Shown: positions 11,060 to 22,801, numbered from the stretch's first letter. The stretch is 41,529 nt of DNA from Zygnema cylindricum (GCA_037447655.1 JBBHKE010002360.1:1-41529); one strand, 5' to 3'. Program-made: numbers and translations. The notes: generated from the letters alone by a model not told the origin.

Positions 11060-11598
11060 CACCGCTCATCGTTATTAGTGTCCAGATTTAAATAGTGTAG
11101 AAGTAAATTTACCGTAATTGATGCTAATTAAGAATTTGATTTTTTTTTTTAAAAAGGTGCATTCTAATTTCGGCGTTAATGCTAATTTGGAGCAGCAAAA
11201 ATGGAAAAAATTATGTACTTTTATACACATTATTATATGCATCCGTACAAAATATTAGAAATCGTACCCCGTCTTGAAATTTAAATATCCGTACATATCA
11301 GACTAATTTACGTGTCAGACCAATCTCGTTTTTTGAGCGCACGTTCCTATGCGTGCGCGTCTGATTTAATTCATTTTTTGTAATTTTTTCACTTGAAAAG
11401 GTACATTTATGTACGGTCTGACATCGACCGTACACCACACTATTTAGACATTATTGTACTTTCATTCTTTACGCTATTTTGTACGGTACCTTAATTAACG
11501 TCAAGGAAAAATTAAAATCATGTATCCTATTTGGGGGAAAAAATAAAAATTTTAAGAACCCAAATTAGAGTTGTTGACACTAATAACGATTCGCGGTG
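11060..11598. mobile_element. TA-flanked MITE, 539 bp
   Basis: Inverted ends CACCGCTCATCGTTATTAGT (left) and the complement of CACCGCGAATCGTTATTAGT (right), bordered by TA at 11058-11059 and 11599-11600. A TA duplication is typical of Tc1/mariner-type transposition. Related ends occur at 12965, 17636, 19892 and 24340. No transposase is present. Confidence 0.75.
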
Positions 11599-11600
11599 TA

Positions 11601-12962
11601 CAGTTCAGTTACATAATTGTTTCCTATTACGCAAATCGTGGACTCTCTGGCTACCGACACAATAAGAATATAGTGACGTCACATGTGAACAGTAGGACAC
11701 CGACATTCTGACCACCAGAAACCGGCGTAGCACTGACTCTCCATCTGTTTGTCGATTTTCACGATGCCGGAGATCCGGCAAGAAAATTGCCACTCCGGCA
11801 ATAATAATGTCGACACCTGTCCTTTACGGGATTCGCGGTCCTGCTTCGCCGAAGAGTATTGCATACTCCGGCATCATTTGGTCGGTTGTCGGTTGTATCC
11901 GTACGATATCATATTTGTCGGATAAAGGAACGTCGAGGCGAGTCAGTCTGGAAGCTCGTTAAGATTATGACAGGTGTCAAAACCTTTTGGCGGTCTGTAT
12001 AGACAGGTGGATGCGAATAGGGCGGCACCGACATCCCGGCCAGCACACGGACCACCTTGAAGGGCCTCGAGCCGTCCGAAGAAGGCACGTGTCGGTGGTA
12101 AAGAAACCCTCCCTCGTAGGGCCCGCCCGAAAAACCGCAGTCTCGCCTTGGCCGACACTGCGTCAACAGAGTGATTTGTCGTGACATGTAGTGTTATGAT
12201 TACGTGGTGAAACCCTAAGGTCAACAGAGACTTGCCTGCTGACTCGGGCAGGCTAAAACAAAATTCTCGAGCAGATAGGAGCATTATTTTTTGGCCTTTT
12301 TTTAATTAACCATTCGTCGATATTTAATGTTGGGAGGTATGAGGCGCACAAGCGATCTATTTATAGGGCACGTTGTTTTATGTTTTGTGTACGGAAAATA
12401 CTCTGACGCTGAAGGCAAGAAGTGGACACGTGCCAAAAAATATTCACCCAAAAAGTACACTTCACGAGCTAATCGACGGACGGCACAAAAGCTTTCCACC
12501 AATGGCGACACGCCGCGCAAAGTCCGTAGCCCGATTCTCGATATCATTGAAACAGCCGGGCAGTTTACAAACAGCAGTTAAGGGTTTTTTAGAGTGCAAA
12601 AGTAAATTTTGGAAAAACCAACGCCGTACGTCTTGAGATCTTATGCACACTATTACAGTACTGTAGCGAAACGACATGTCCGTCGTTCAATCAACCAAGC
12701 AGACTCTTTAAGGCGATTTCTACCGTCCACAATAGTAAGACCACCGTCCATTGGTGTACGGTATCCCGCGGAAAACTCCAAGATTGCATCGGCGATTCGA
12801 TTGACGTCGAACGTTCGACTCGACGCGGTTGCGGTACACTGCCCATCGTTATCAGCGTTAGGGATTTATTGTGTCAATGCGAAATTATAAAATATAAAAC
12901 TATTTTTTTGCAAAAAAACGTGGCGAATTGTAGTGCACTTGCTTAAAAACTGTCGTGCACAC
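11601..12962. other. No supported gene; one isolated TA-family terminus
   Basis: Open frames of up to 113 codons on both strands have no recognisable domains. At about 12836-12860 there is a single left-type end, CACTGCCCATCGTTATCAGC, with no partner of its own before the next complete copy. Confidence 0.4.
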
Positions 12963-12964
12963 TA

Positions 12965-13162
12965 CACCTTGAATCGTTATTAGCGTATAGAAATTATTAG
13001 TGTAAATAAAAAAATAGCATCATTCATTCTAATTTAGTGCCAGAGACGTGGCAGATTATGGTCCATTTCCTTAAATAGTGTAATTTATTATATTTAAGGT
13101 ATCAATGTCAGAATTTTGGGGTGCCGATATAGCGTACATAAGGCTAATAACGATTCACGGTG
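12965..13162. mobile_element. TA-flanked MITE, 198 bp
   Basis: Left end CACCTTGAATCGTTATTAGC, right end the complement of CACCGTGAATCGTTATTAGC, bordered by TA at 12963-12964 and 13163-13164. Same family as 11060-11598. Confidence 0.75.
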
Positions 13163-13164
13163 TA

Positions 13165-15009
13165 TTGAATGATTTTTGGCCAGAAGGTTCATGACTGAAT
13201 TAGTGTTATTAACTTTAATAACAACGGGCAACGCAGTCGAACAAATGTTTTGAATAATGTGAGCGACCAGCCAAATATTCAAGCTTAACTAATTTATGGA
13301 CAATAAACTCAATCTGAATTTAACTTAGTGGTTTTTTAATAATCCTTTATTAGGTGCTTTGCATGCTTTGTTCTTTTGTCGCTATTTCCAACTAACTCTT
13401 TTAACCAAACTCGTTATAATGTTGATTTTAGTTTTATGAGTAGCTTAATCGTCTCTATGCTACTAATGCTAATGTATTGAAGTGCGATGTTAACATCTTA
13501 GTGAGTTAATATGTATGCTACGTGGATTAGGGTCAAGCGAGTAACAATTGCCAAACGTTAACAATGTGAAAAATTATAGAAGTACGTTTGGATACTTTGT
13601 ATGATTTTAAATGCTAATTCCAATATATATATTTTAAGCGTTACTTTACCAGTTATTTGGTTGGAAGCAATTATGAAAAGTAAAGAGGAAATATTATTCT
13701 TGACATGATGATTGTATTGCAAAAAAAGCAACATATAGTAAAAAATAAAAGAATGACACATCCAATTTTCTCTTCCCTAAACGTCGCTCCCACAAATATA
13801 TTTGTGGCTGCCGTTTTATCCATAAGTCGAGAGTGGGGGTCATTGTCTCGGAAACATGTTCTCTTACCTTTCAATCTCTTCGTTGGGTTTTCGATATGTG
13901 ACGAGTGGGGTAGGGTCATAGGAATGGACGCACGCCGTAATAATGTATGCAATGTTTTTTAGAAAGTAGATTGGTATAAGCTTGATTACATTTTAGATTT
14001 CCAAAAATATTATTTTTTGGTATAGTTACAACTTTGATTATTTACATCAACCGTCATTAACCTCACAGCCTGTAAGATAAATACGGCGTCAATACCTACA
14101 TGCATACTTCACGTATGATGATTAGCATTGCTTTTCATTTAGCTTGCTCCAATACGCGTTCAAGTTTTTAGCTTCGTCTTTGTAATTCAGTTTTTATATA
14201 TTCTAAGGACATATAATAAAGTCCCTTCTTTTGATATATGGTTGAATGTCATAACCCCTTAAAAAGGTTATTAATGACAAGGTTTTTCACTTAATGTCTG
14301 GCATGCGGAAATGTGGAATAAATGGCACTTCATATTATCATTTATTTCCAACCCACTTTATATATTGTTTACCCCGTGTAGCGTCTTTTCCAGCCGTAAA
14401 TACTCCATAGCTCCTTTCCTGCCCGTGAAAAATGTTTTATCTGCCCGAAGTCAAGCTGGCGAATCACAGCATATGTACCTTTTGTACTTCCTGGTACAGA
14501 TGTTCAACGAGCGATCCAAGTCAAAAAAATTCCTCCTGTAGGGCGGCCACTTTCACAAAACGACAAAATGACGTGTCGGTCGCCGTTCCGCCCCTCGCGG
14601 ACCGGTCAATGCAGAACTGTAGGTTTGCAGCTCCGGATTTTTCAAAAAGGTACAAATGACCGTACGGATGATGACACTACAGTACTGTACCGAACCACAA
14701 ATACTTCCATTCAAAGTACAGTATTCGCCATAAAATCGGTGCCGTACACTTAGAATCTTGCTCCACCGACTTTTTAAATAGCAGCTTCCTATCTCTCCGA
14801 AAATTATATTTCATTATTTATCCGTACTATTATATTTCTCAAATCCGGGCAGGAAATATTTTTGGAATCTCCTTCTGTGCAATTATTGCCCGCCACTGTA
14901 AATATTTCATCTGCCCCATGCACGAAATACTTTTTTCATTTGTCTGCCCGTCCGTACATTTACCCTCTTTTTCAGCACCTGCCCGACAGTAGATTTTCCT
15001 CCATTCTAC
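13165..15009. other. No supported gene
   Basis: AT-rich with short unrecognised frames. It contains a perfect 18-base palindrome, CCACAAATATATTTGTGG, at about 13789-13806. The last 200 bases begin to show TGCCCG-containing units that grade into the minisatellite to the right. Confidence 0.4.
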
Positions 15010-15260
15010 TTCCTGCCCGCATCAATATATTTTCTTTTTTTCCTGCCCGCCTCAATATATTTTTTTATTTTCCTGCCCGCCCCAATATATTTTCTTATGT
15101 CCCTGCCCGCCCCCAAAAATATTTTCTTATGTCCCTGCCCGCCCCAAAATATATATTTTTTCCCTGCCCGCCCAAACTTATATTTTTTTTCCTGCCCGCC
15201 CAAACTTATATTTTGTTTCCTGCCCGCCCGAACTTATATTTTTTTTCCTGCCCGTAGCCA
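15010..15260 (+). repeat. Minisatellite, about nine 27-32 bp units
   Basis: Each unit starts CCTGCCCGCC and continues with an AT-rich part such as CCAATATATTTTC or CAAACTTATATTTT. Unit length varies because the T-run varies. Open frames across it (P-A-R-P on plus, G-G-Q/G-A-G-R on minus) are repeat translations. It lies just upstream of the first exon seen of the WRKY gene. Confidence 0.9.
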
Positions 15261-15384
15261 ATATTAGCCGCCAAGCGACGCGCCTTCTCACCAAGGTCAC
15301 ATTCCCTCCCTCTCTTTTTTTCCCCACCGACATTTTTTCCCCAAGCTCTCCCTTCTTCCCCCTCGGCCGTCCTCCCTCTCGCAG

Positions 15385-18300
15385 AAAAAAAAGAAAATAC
15401 GACGAATAATCGACCACCGTACAGAAAAGATGCAGAAACGGACGAGGCGCTCAGCCAATGAGGAGAGGCCGCTGACGGAAGCCACCGCCATGCGCCACGT
15501 GGCGGGCATATGGGGACGTACGGACTGTACGGAAGGGCGAAGGGAGGAGGTTTCGACACAAAACGACAAAACTGGAAAAAGGTGAGACGTCCGTCTCCCT
15601 GTGGGTATTGGTGGGATTTGAAGGAGAGGAAGGGAGGGAGAGGGAGAGGGAGAGGGAGAGGGGGAGGGGGAGAGGGAGAGGGAGAGGAGGGGAGGGGAGG
15701 GAGGGGGAGGGAGAGGGGAGAGGAGAGGGAGGAAGGGAGGGAGAGGAGAGGAGAGGGAGGGAGGGGAGGGACAGGGACGGGGAGGGAGAGAGATGTTTCT
15801 ATAATGTTTTGGAGGAGGGGTAGAGGGAGGAAGAAGGGACTCTTTTTTTGGAAGGGGGCGAGAGGCTGACAGGTGGCAAGGGGGGTGACAGGCGGAAGGT
15901 TGATGGACACGTGGCAGCAGATGAGTGGTACACGTGGCAGATGTACGGACAGAAGGAGATGTTGCCAGGAGGGATGTACCGCAGGTGAGCAGGGATGGCA
16001 TGCTGCAGGGGGAGGGAGAAGGGGGAGAAGAGATAGAAGAGGGAGGGAGGGAGGGGGTGAGGGAGGAGGGAGGGAGAAGGCGTATAAGTGGAGTGATGGT
16101 GATGAAGGTGGAGACACAGAACACGAGAGAGGGAGGGAGAGAAAGGGAGAGAGAGGGTGTGAGAGGGGGAGGGAGGGAGGGAGAGAGGGAGAGAGGGCGA
16201 GAGGGAAGTGAGGGAGGATGGGAAAAGATATCCACGGGGATAAATAAGAGACTTGAAAAGAGGAAAAGAAAGGAAGAGGTGGAGAGAGAAAGAAGGGGAG
16301 AGCAGAAGACAGAGAGAGAGGGGGGGAGAGAGAGATGCAATGTCAGCGAAGGGAATAGAAGGACGGGTAAGTTGAGAGGCAGGGAGAGAGAAAGTCAGGG
16401 AAAGAGCTGTGGGAAGTAATAGTGGCTTGGCAATAGAAGAGGAGAGGGGGAGAGAGGTGGAGGGAGAGAATGGGAGAGAGAAAGAGCGAGAGGGAGTGAG
16501 AGAGGGAGATGGGGGGGAAGAGAGAGAGAGAGCTTGAGCGACGGAGAGAGAGAGAGAGAGGGATAGTTTAAAATATTTGACAGCAGGTATAATCTACTTA
16601 TCCGTTACACTGGCTAAACTGGAAACCCTTTCCTCCCCTCCTCCCTCTCCCTCTCCCTCTCCCTCTCCCTCCAGGTCCTACTTCCGCTGTGTTGGCCCAC
16701 AAGATGATGGCTGTCCCGCCCGAATGGTTCTCGACCAAGATCTCCGTCAGGGTCCCTCCCACTGCCACGTGGCATATGATCAGGCTCATCAGCATGCCAC
16801 GTCAGCATTTGGTCCTGCCCAACTCAACCTCGCCACCTGGCAAACTGATCTTTCGACCAAGAAGAAATCGCCGACAGTTCCTTCCGTTCCCTCTGCTCCT
16901 TCTGTTTCAACTTTTCCCGCAATTCCAGTAGTTCCGTCGGTTCCGACGGTTTCGACATTTCCGACAGTTTCGTCGGTTTCGACGGTTCCGTCCGTTCCGA
17001 TAGTCCCGACAGTTTCGCCGCATGCGTCTCCGGAAGATTCCGTTCCTGTTCCCGTTTCCGTTTCAGCGCAGAAATTTCACAGTAATTTCCAATCTGCGAT
17101 CGCGGCCGCCTTGGCCGCCGTCACAAAAACATCGAGGGGAGACGTAAATAGTGTGGAGAATTGGTGGGACCTAAATGGGGAAAAAGGGGCATCTCTCTCT
17201 CAACATCTCCTCCGGATTTTGAACTCAGGGGGAAATGCTGACGTGGCAGCAGTCATGGCCTCCATCGTGGGACCCACGAGTCCCGATACGTCGTGTCTCA
17301 CGGGACCTGTGACAGGGGTCTCTGAAAAAGTGAATAATTTTGGGGAAAATGGAAATGGAGTCCATGGGATTAATGGGGTTTATAGAGAAAATGAAGTACG
17401 GAGTTCGAGTGCGAGTTCTTCAATGGAGCCACAAGAGAGTGGAGAGCGGAGGAAGAGGGACAAGACGTTTGGTGACCGATTTTGTCCACAGTAAGTATTT
17501 CCGTACAGAGAGAGGGAGGTATTTCTGTACAGAGAGAGGGAAGTATTTCCGTACAGAGAAAGGAAGAAAGAGTGACAGGGAAAATGCAATGCAAGAGTGT
17601 TTTGACGGAATGTTACATGTTCTTTCAGTTAGGTACACCGTGAATCGCCATTAGTGTTAATGTTTTTTTTGTCTCTTAAAACATATTTTCTCCGTACACA
17701 TCGTACCCTTGGATCTGACGGTTGCGATGAAAGGTAAGATTCTCAGCTTCCGATTGGCGGTCTCAAATTGAAAATCCGACAAGTGTGTACGAAGAAAAGG
17801 TGTTTTAAGTGGCGAAAAAATTGTTAACTCTAATAGCGATACAGTGTACTGTTTAGTGGTAAGCTTTATGCTAAGTGGGATAGGGAGAGGGAGAGGGCGA
17901 AAGAGAGAGAGAGAGGGAGAGGGAGAGCGAGAGGGACAGGTTGTAAAGCAGCTGGGTGTTCCATGATCATTCTGTTCAGTTTTTCGTCCTTCTAGCAATG
18001 CAGGAATAAGAGATTGCGAGAAAAATGATTTTTGTTTTTTTCCTTCTTTTTTGTCTTGTTCTTCCCTCCAGGCTGGCAGATCGGTGTCTAAGCACAACAG
18101 ACCAAGGTAACGGAATTATCCGTCCACTAAATGACAAACGAAAACCGTACCGGTCGGCTTTTGTACCTGTGGAGCCAAACTGTCGCCCAAGCTCTCACTC
18201 TCTCTCGGTTTCGCAGGAAAAAATTACAATAACTCCGTTTATTCCTCGAGAATCTCATGTAACTCCAATTATTTCTCGAGAATCTCATGGTTCTATGAAT

Positions 18301-18621
18301 GCTAGTATGGGTTTCCCCAATCATCTCTCCGACGGAGTTACTCTCCCTTTTCCAGCTTTTTCCCGGTCATCTTCTCCTCGATTGTCTCCGAGTCAAGAGG
18401 TCGAGGAACTCGAGCCTCAAAGGTCGACACGTGGCGATATCGGAGCCGTCGAGGTTTTAGAGGAGATCGACTTTTTAAACCGAATGGAAAATGTTAAAAT
18501 TTATCAGGAAGCAGACAAGATTTCTCGTCCGGATTTGAGAACAAATAAGACGACGGAGAATAGGACAACGGAGGAGCTATGGAACGGGTGTTTCTCCGTT
18601 TCATGCGAGCTTAAACTGTGA
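15385..18621 (+). CDS. WRKY-family transcription factor with variant WQMYGQK signature
   Basis: Four exons join in phase: 15385 (or ATG at 15430)-15581, 15865-15984, 16675-17490, 18072-18621. From the ATG this gives 545 residues. DEWYTWQMYGQKEML at about 70-84 is a WRKY strand (usual WRKYGQK) with R to Q and K to M changes. The zinc-finger half follows: C96, C104, H129, H131 (C-X7-C-X24-H-X-H), beginning RSYFRC. The intron after the Arg codon (AG|G) is the classical R-type WRKY intron. A later NFQSAIAAALAAV (in exon 3) resembles the C-terminal motif of group IIb WRKYs. Exon 3 also has a V/P/S/T-rich run and a basic ERRKRDK. WRKY proteins bind W-box DNA in the nucleus; with the altered heptad, binding may differ. 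Exon 1 is the least certain: a pyrimidine tract and AG before 15385 suggest upstream exons. The last three exons are firm. Confidence 0.72.
15608..16570 (+). repeat. Purine-only (GGGAGA)n tract across introns 1-2 of the WRKY gene
   Basis: Nearly uninterrupted G/A on the plus strand except for exon 2 (15865-15984). Intron 2 then ends in a CCCTCT tract at 16630-16672 that could pair with it. The minus-strand frames of 303 and 347 codons here are proline/serine/leucine low-complexity and are not genes. Confidence 0.85.
17636..17846. mobile_element. TA-flanked MITE in WRKY intron 3, 211 bp
   Basis: Left end CACCGTGAATCGCCATTAGT, right end the complement of CACTGTATCGCTATTAGAGT, bordered by TA at 17634-17635 and 17847-17848. 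It lies within the intron 17491-18071. Its interior resembles the copy at 19892-20108 (shared AAAACAT, GATTTGCGGTCTC-like parts). Confidence 0.8.
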
Positions 18622-18791
18622 ATGGCGACGATTTTATCGTGATTTTATCTTCGAAGGAAAGATAGAGAAAGGGTTTTGAGTTGAAAGAAAAGCTTTAAGA
18701 CCGATAATTTTGTTTTTTGTTTTTCTTTTTCTCTGTTTTTTGTCTTGAATTGATCACATTATATTTGCATTGTTTAATAGGAAATTGCAGC

Positions 18792-18832
18792 AATAAACAG
18801 TAGACGTAGAATTTTGGTCCGATGTAAATAAA
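18792..18832 (+). terminator. Candidate polyadenylation signals of the WRKY gene
   Basis: AATAAA at 18792-18797 and again at 18827-18832, 170 to 210 bases after the stop codon at 18619-18621. Placement suits a 3' untranslated region, but the hexamer alone is weak evidence in AT-rich DNA. Confidence 0.35.
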
Positions 18833-19889
18833 GTAGTCGAATTTTTTTAACGGAAACTGACGTCACATGTATAGGATTCATGTGTATGTATAAAGGCACC
18901 AGATTTTTGTCTTTTTGTTATCCTTCATTGATTACTTGAGATTCATATTTTTGACTGTAGATGAGCTGATTTTGGAAGTCTGTTGTTTCTCATACAGTTG
19001 TAATTCCTAACAAAAACAAAAAATAATAATTTATATCATTGTAATTCAAAATAAAATACTATTGCGTTAAATATTGGTAAAAATGAAAATCTGAGCTAAT
19101 GCTAAGAACACAATTACGACTACCAGTGATCCTCACTATAGTTCGAGTCAATTTTTTTTTCTGATCTAAAATCTCAAAATTATTTAAGTAAAACAATGAG
19201 TGAAACATAAATTAGAAGTAGAGGAATTGATTTTAGTGTTTACACTCTCAGACAATATGGATGTGATCTACATTGAACAACTCTATCATAATTCATAAAT
19301 TAAAAAAGAAAAAAAAACAGAAAAGAAGCACTCTGCATTATTGATTTTGCATGAGAGAACATAACAACTCCTGACAATGATGTCCATGGATCTGTAGCTT
19401 AACTCAAAATCATTGAAATTTTCATTGATTCAATGTTATCTCCCCCTTTTTTATCCACAGTCGGCTACAGTTTTTTTTTTTTTTTTTTATCCCTTCCACT
19501 TTCATCATTTTAACGTCATTTCTTTTTCTCATTTTGCTGTTATCCACGTTATAATTCGATATACAACTTAATCTCTAGATTGCACAAAATCTTTGAGAAA
19601 CCCTAAAATCCCACATTATAATGGGTAAAGCAACACGAGCCGGACTGCAGTAAACTCCCTTTAAAGTTGTTAACAACATATTATAGTTTTTGACCAAAAA
19701 AAACTACTAATGTATTAGATTCATGAACAACAAAGATGAACGAGCCGTACCAATCGACATCACGGAACCACCATACATGGACATGGAAACGGACCTAAAA
19801 GGAAGACAGCCCACTTGAAATGCTCAAATAGTAACTAGTCCACATTTTTAAAACCATATCCGATCATCGATCGACTATTTCCGATAGTC
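18833..19889. other. Intergenic, nothing recognised
   Basis: AT-rich sequence with homopolymer T runs at 19471-19489. No open frame of note, no repeat ends. Confidence 0.5.
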
Positions 19890-19891
19890 TA

Positions 19892-20108
19892 TACCGTGTA
19901 CTGCTATTAGCGTAAAGGTTTTTTTCGCCACTTAAAACATCTTTCCTCACTGCACACGGAGCGGATTTTTCATCCGATGGTTGCCATTGGAAGACAACAC
20001 TATCACCTTCCGATTTGCGGTCTCCCATTGAATATTGGACAGGTGTCTCTTGTAGGAAAGATGATTTAAGTGGCAAAGAAACCTATACGCTAATAGCGGT
20101 ACACAGTG
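19892..20108. mobile_element. TA-flanked MITE, 217 bp
   Basis: Left end TACCGTGTACTGCTATTAGC, right end the complement of CACTGTGTACCGCTATTAGC, with TA at 19890-19891 and 20109-20110. The inverted similarity extends about 50 bases inward, through GTTT..GCCACTTAAA. It resembles 17636-17846. Confidence 0.82.
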
Positions 20109-20110
20109 TA

Positions 20111-20620
20111 GTGCACACCTTTCCTCACAACGTAAACATTTTCTCTAAGAACTTTGTTCAATGAAGGCTATACATTCGCACGATATTAACAAATACAATG
20201 TAAACCGACACATTCACATTGATTTATTTTTTTCATAACCGAGGTCACCATGGTTTGAACAAAAAGATTCCCATACATCAACAAACTTCAATTTTTTTAC
20301 TTTTTTTAAAATGGAACCCCAAAACATCCACACAATACTATCATAATCCTGGCTATTATCCTGGCTATTAGTAAATAACCCTGAAGACATAGAGCCCTGA
20401 AGACATCTTAAATTTGTAGAACTGCAACAAAAAGCCAAAATCTTGATAGCTGCGACAAAAAGTTAAATGACAATGTTACAGCAACATAAAGACAAAATGT
20501 GTAAGACAAAACATTATAGCTGCGCCCATCGCTAATTTCGGTGAAAACAGTCGACAACTCAAAATTCACACAGATGATGACTACGTTTAAACACAAATTT
20601 CCACTCTTTGCCTATTATTC
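20111..20620. other. Intergenic, nothing recognised
   Basis: Minus-strand frames of 62 and 74 codons have no recognisable features. A short direct repeat, CTGGCTATTA, occurs twice at 20349-20371. Confidence 0.4.
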
Positions 20621-20621
20621 A

Positions 20622-20816
20622 AACCATTTGTCTAACATACTCACATTCTCCATTTTTGTACTTTCTTCCCTCCTCTTTCTTTCCTCCTCTCCTCTATCTC
20701 CCCTCTCTCTCTCTCTCTCTCTCTCCTCCTTCCTCCTCCCTCCTCTCTCATCCCTTAGTTATTTATTCCAACATTTGTCTAACATACTTACATTCTCCAT
20801 TTTTATATTTTGTTTC
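20622..20816 (+). repeat. Direct duplication around a CT tract
   Basis: A segment of about 45 bases containing TTTGTCTAACATACTCACAT at about 20628 recurs with few changes at about 20776. Between the two lies a CTC/TCT microsatellite (20665-20755). The open frames here are repeat-driven. Confidence 0.7.
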
Positions 20817-20984
20817 AAGGTATCTTTTCGAATTCAAACAGGTCTCTGTTCTAAACACAACTCTCAAACATTATTTATACCACACAAAAACAAACTTCTT
20901 TTCCTTCTTATGTATTCACTCATCTGTTCCTAAAAAACTTTCCCTGAGAAACTTTCGCCGTAATTTTTCCTTTCGCCGCAAAAT

Positions 20985-21075
20985 TTCTCCAAAAACCTTT
21001 CTCCAAAACCTTTCCCCAAAACCTTTCCCCAAAACCTTTCTCCAAAAACTTCTCCCCCAAACCTTTCCCCAACCA
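20985..21075 (+). repeat. 13-bp tandem repeat (CCAAAACCTTTCY)
   Basis: About six or seven copies of CCAAAACCTTTCC/T, immediately downstream of the RPS26 stop codon. On the gene's strand this is a GGAAAGGTTTTGG repeat in the likely 3' untranslated region or just beyond it. Confidence 0.8.
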
Positions 21076-21088
21076 AGTAAAGGCCAAG

Positions 21089-22801
21089 TCAAGGTGCGAC
21101 TCTTGTCGCTCTCGCGGTGAAGGATGGGGGAGGTGGCTTATCTCTCCCTCCACGTGGCCCTCCAGCATCCACTCCTGGAAGCCTCCGAGGGCGAGGTGGT
21201 GGCTCCCGGTTGAGTCGTTCCCTGCGAGATCGAACTCGTACAACGTGGGAATGTACGGCACATGAGACGCAATAGTGTACTTTCGAGTACAGTTTTGGAA
21301 GAGCATATCCCTCATAGACACAGGCCTCTTGGATGTCTCGAATAGCCGCTTGTTCTACTATATTGCGGACCTGTGGGAGACACGACAATTTTAGGTTTGA
21401 AATCAAGTTTTTACGTTGATGCAAAAATGTAACGGTTTTGAGGAATGGATAATACAATGTTCAATAGTTTATAACGGGAAAGAAATTAGGTTTCATGGAA
21501 AGTATTTGTCATCCATACATGTGATGTATGGATGATAGCCTAGGGAGTCGAGTTTCAGAAAATCGTTTCCTTACATCGAAAGAAACGAATAGTGATTGAA
21601 GAAGGGTCGTTATACACGTAGGAAAAGTAAATTGATGCAGACTGGTTGTTAGCAGGGATGCTACATATCATAGGAAAAGCAAGCGATGGATAAAAAAACA
21701 AACCATTCAAAATTAGAGAAACCAAACTTCAGTGTAGAAATATCTCCAGCGATCAAGTCATTTGTTGTCTCTTTGGACAAGCGTAAGTAACTGCAACACT
21801 AATGAGAAGGATCCGTATTAACTTCAGTACATAATAACTTACAAAAAAAACAGCAGACTGAATTAAAAAGCGCGATGGTAAATCATCTGAGTCCAGGGGT
21901 ACAAACGGGGTGGCATGGCCAAAACTGAAAAACTACAAGCAGGGCAATATAAAACAAAGAAAGTGGCATCGTTCATCCAAACACTAAGAATAATTTGCAA
22001 AGAAATTCTGCCTTGAAGGAAAACCCAAAATAACAGAGTGAAATGACAACTTCTAGGATAATTGCTTTTGATATTAAATTTTTAAGCATAATCATCACAA
22101 AATTTCGTTTCTTCGGATTTCCACACTTAACTATTCGCACAGAAAAGACGACGCAAAACAAAAACACCACCTTAATGCATAAGAATGAAAAAAAAAGTAT
22201 GCTTCTATTCAATTTGGCGTCTGTGAAATACAAAACAAAAAGCATCTTTCGACATCATATGACTCCATTATAAAGCGTCTATCATCATCATCATCATCAC
22301 CATCAACATCATAACAGGACAAAACACTGAAACTGATACATGACCATAAACTTTTACAGAAAAGCAAACTATCTTTCAATGTATATTCAAACCCATAGAT
22401 CATGGTGCAATCATTAAGGTCAATCTGAAATCATCATAAACTTTTATGCAGTAAAATTTATTCGCCACATCACCTCAAAGCTGATGGTCACATCACCAGA
22501 ATCAGCATGACATCATCAAAACCTCAGATATGATATCATGAAAAACACTCATACAGCAGCATAATCATAAACATGACGTAATCACCATCCAATCTCATAA
22601 TGCGAAAGCAAATAAACCGAAGCTTCTCAAATATGACATCATCGGAGTTTAGATGACGTCATTATCCATCGATTTCCTCACCATAAACCGCTTGATGGCC
22701 TTATCTTTTGGAGTAGCCCGTCCACAATTCGAACATCGAATAAAAGGAGCATGGCCTCGTCCTTTCTTATTACGGCCATGGTTTCTTCTTTTGACCGTCA
22801 T
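21089..22801 (-). CDS. RPS26: 40S ribosomal protein eS26 (RPS26)
   Basis: Two exons, 22801-22682 and 21370-21089, joined in phase 0 across a 1.3-kb GT-AG intron; 133 residues. The N-terminus [17 protein letters not shown] is the basic eS26 start. RCSNC at 23-27 and HYCVSC in exon 2 supply the four zinc-binding cysteines. The splice falls in KRFM|VRNIVE, followed by [20 protein letters not shown], which is the conserved eS26 core. The C-terminus is proline/arginine-rich and a little longer than the animal protein. eS26 is a component of the small ribosomal subunit at the mRNA exit channel (family knowledge). The first Met is the family start. A telo-box lies about 115 bases upstream, as in plant ribosomal protein promoters. 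The identification is secure. Confidence 0.95.
22284..22316 (+). repeat. ATC trinucleotide microsatellite in RPS26 intron
   Basis: A run of ATC/ATCATC units in the intron of RPS26. Further ATCATC and GATGACATCATC-like motifs are scattered to 22665, including the palindrome ATGACGTCAT at about 22653. Confidence 0.6.

Noticed and set aside
11909-12284. Overlapping 92- and 113-codon minus-strand frames in a GC-richer patch
   Set aside because: No domain, no codon bias or splice support, and competing frames on the opposite strand of similar length.
14862-15257. 131-codon plus-strand frame with P-A-R-P repeats
   Set aside because: It is a translation of the CCTGCCCGCC minisatellite; no independent support for coding.
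15206-16340. Minus-strand open frames of 303 and 347 codons
   Set aside because: They are proline/serine/leucine low-complexity translations of the (GGGAGA)n tract and overlap well-supported plus-strand WRKY exon 2.
22653-22662. ATGACGTCAT palindrome (CRE/bZIP-like)
   Set aside because: It lies in the RPS26 intron among many GATGACATCATC-like microsatellite motifs, so it is likely part of that simple repeat.
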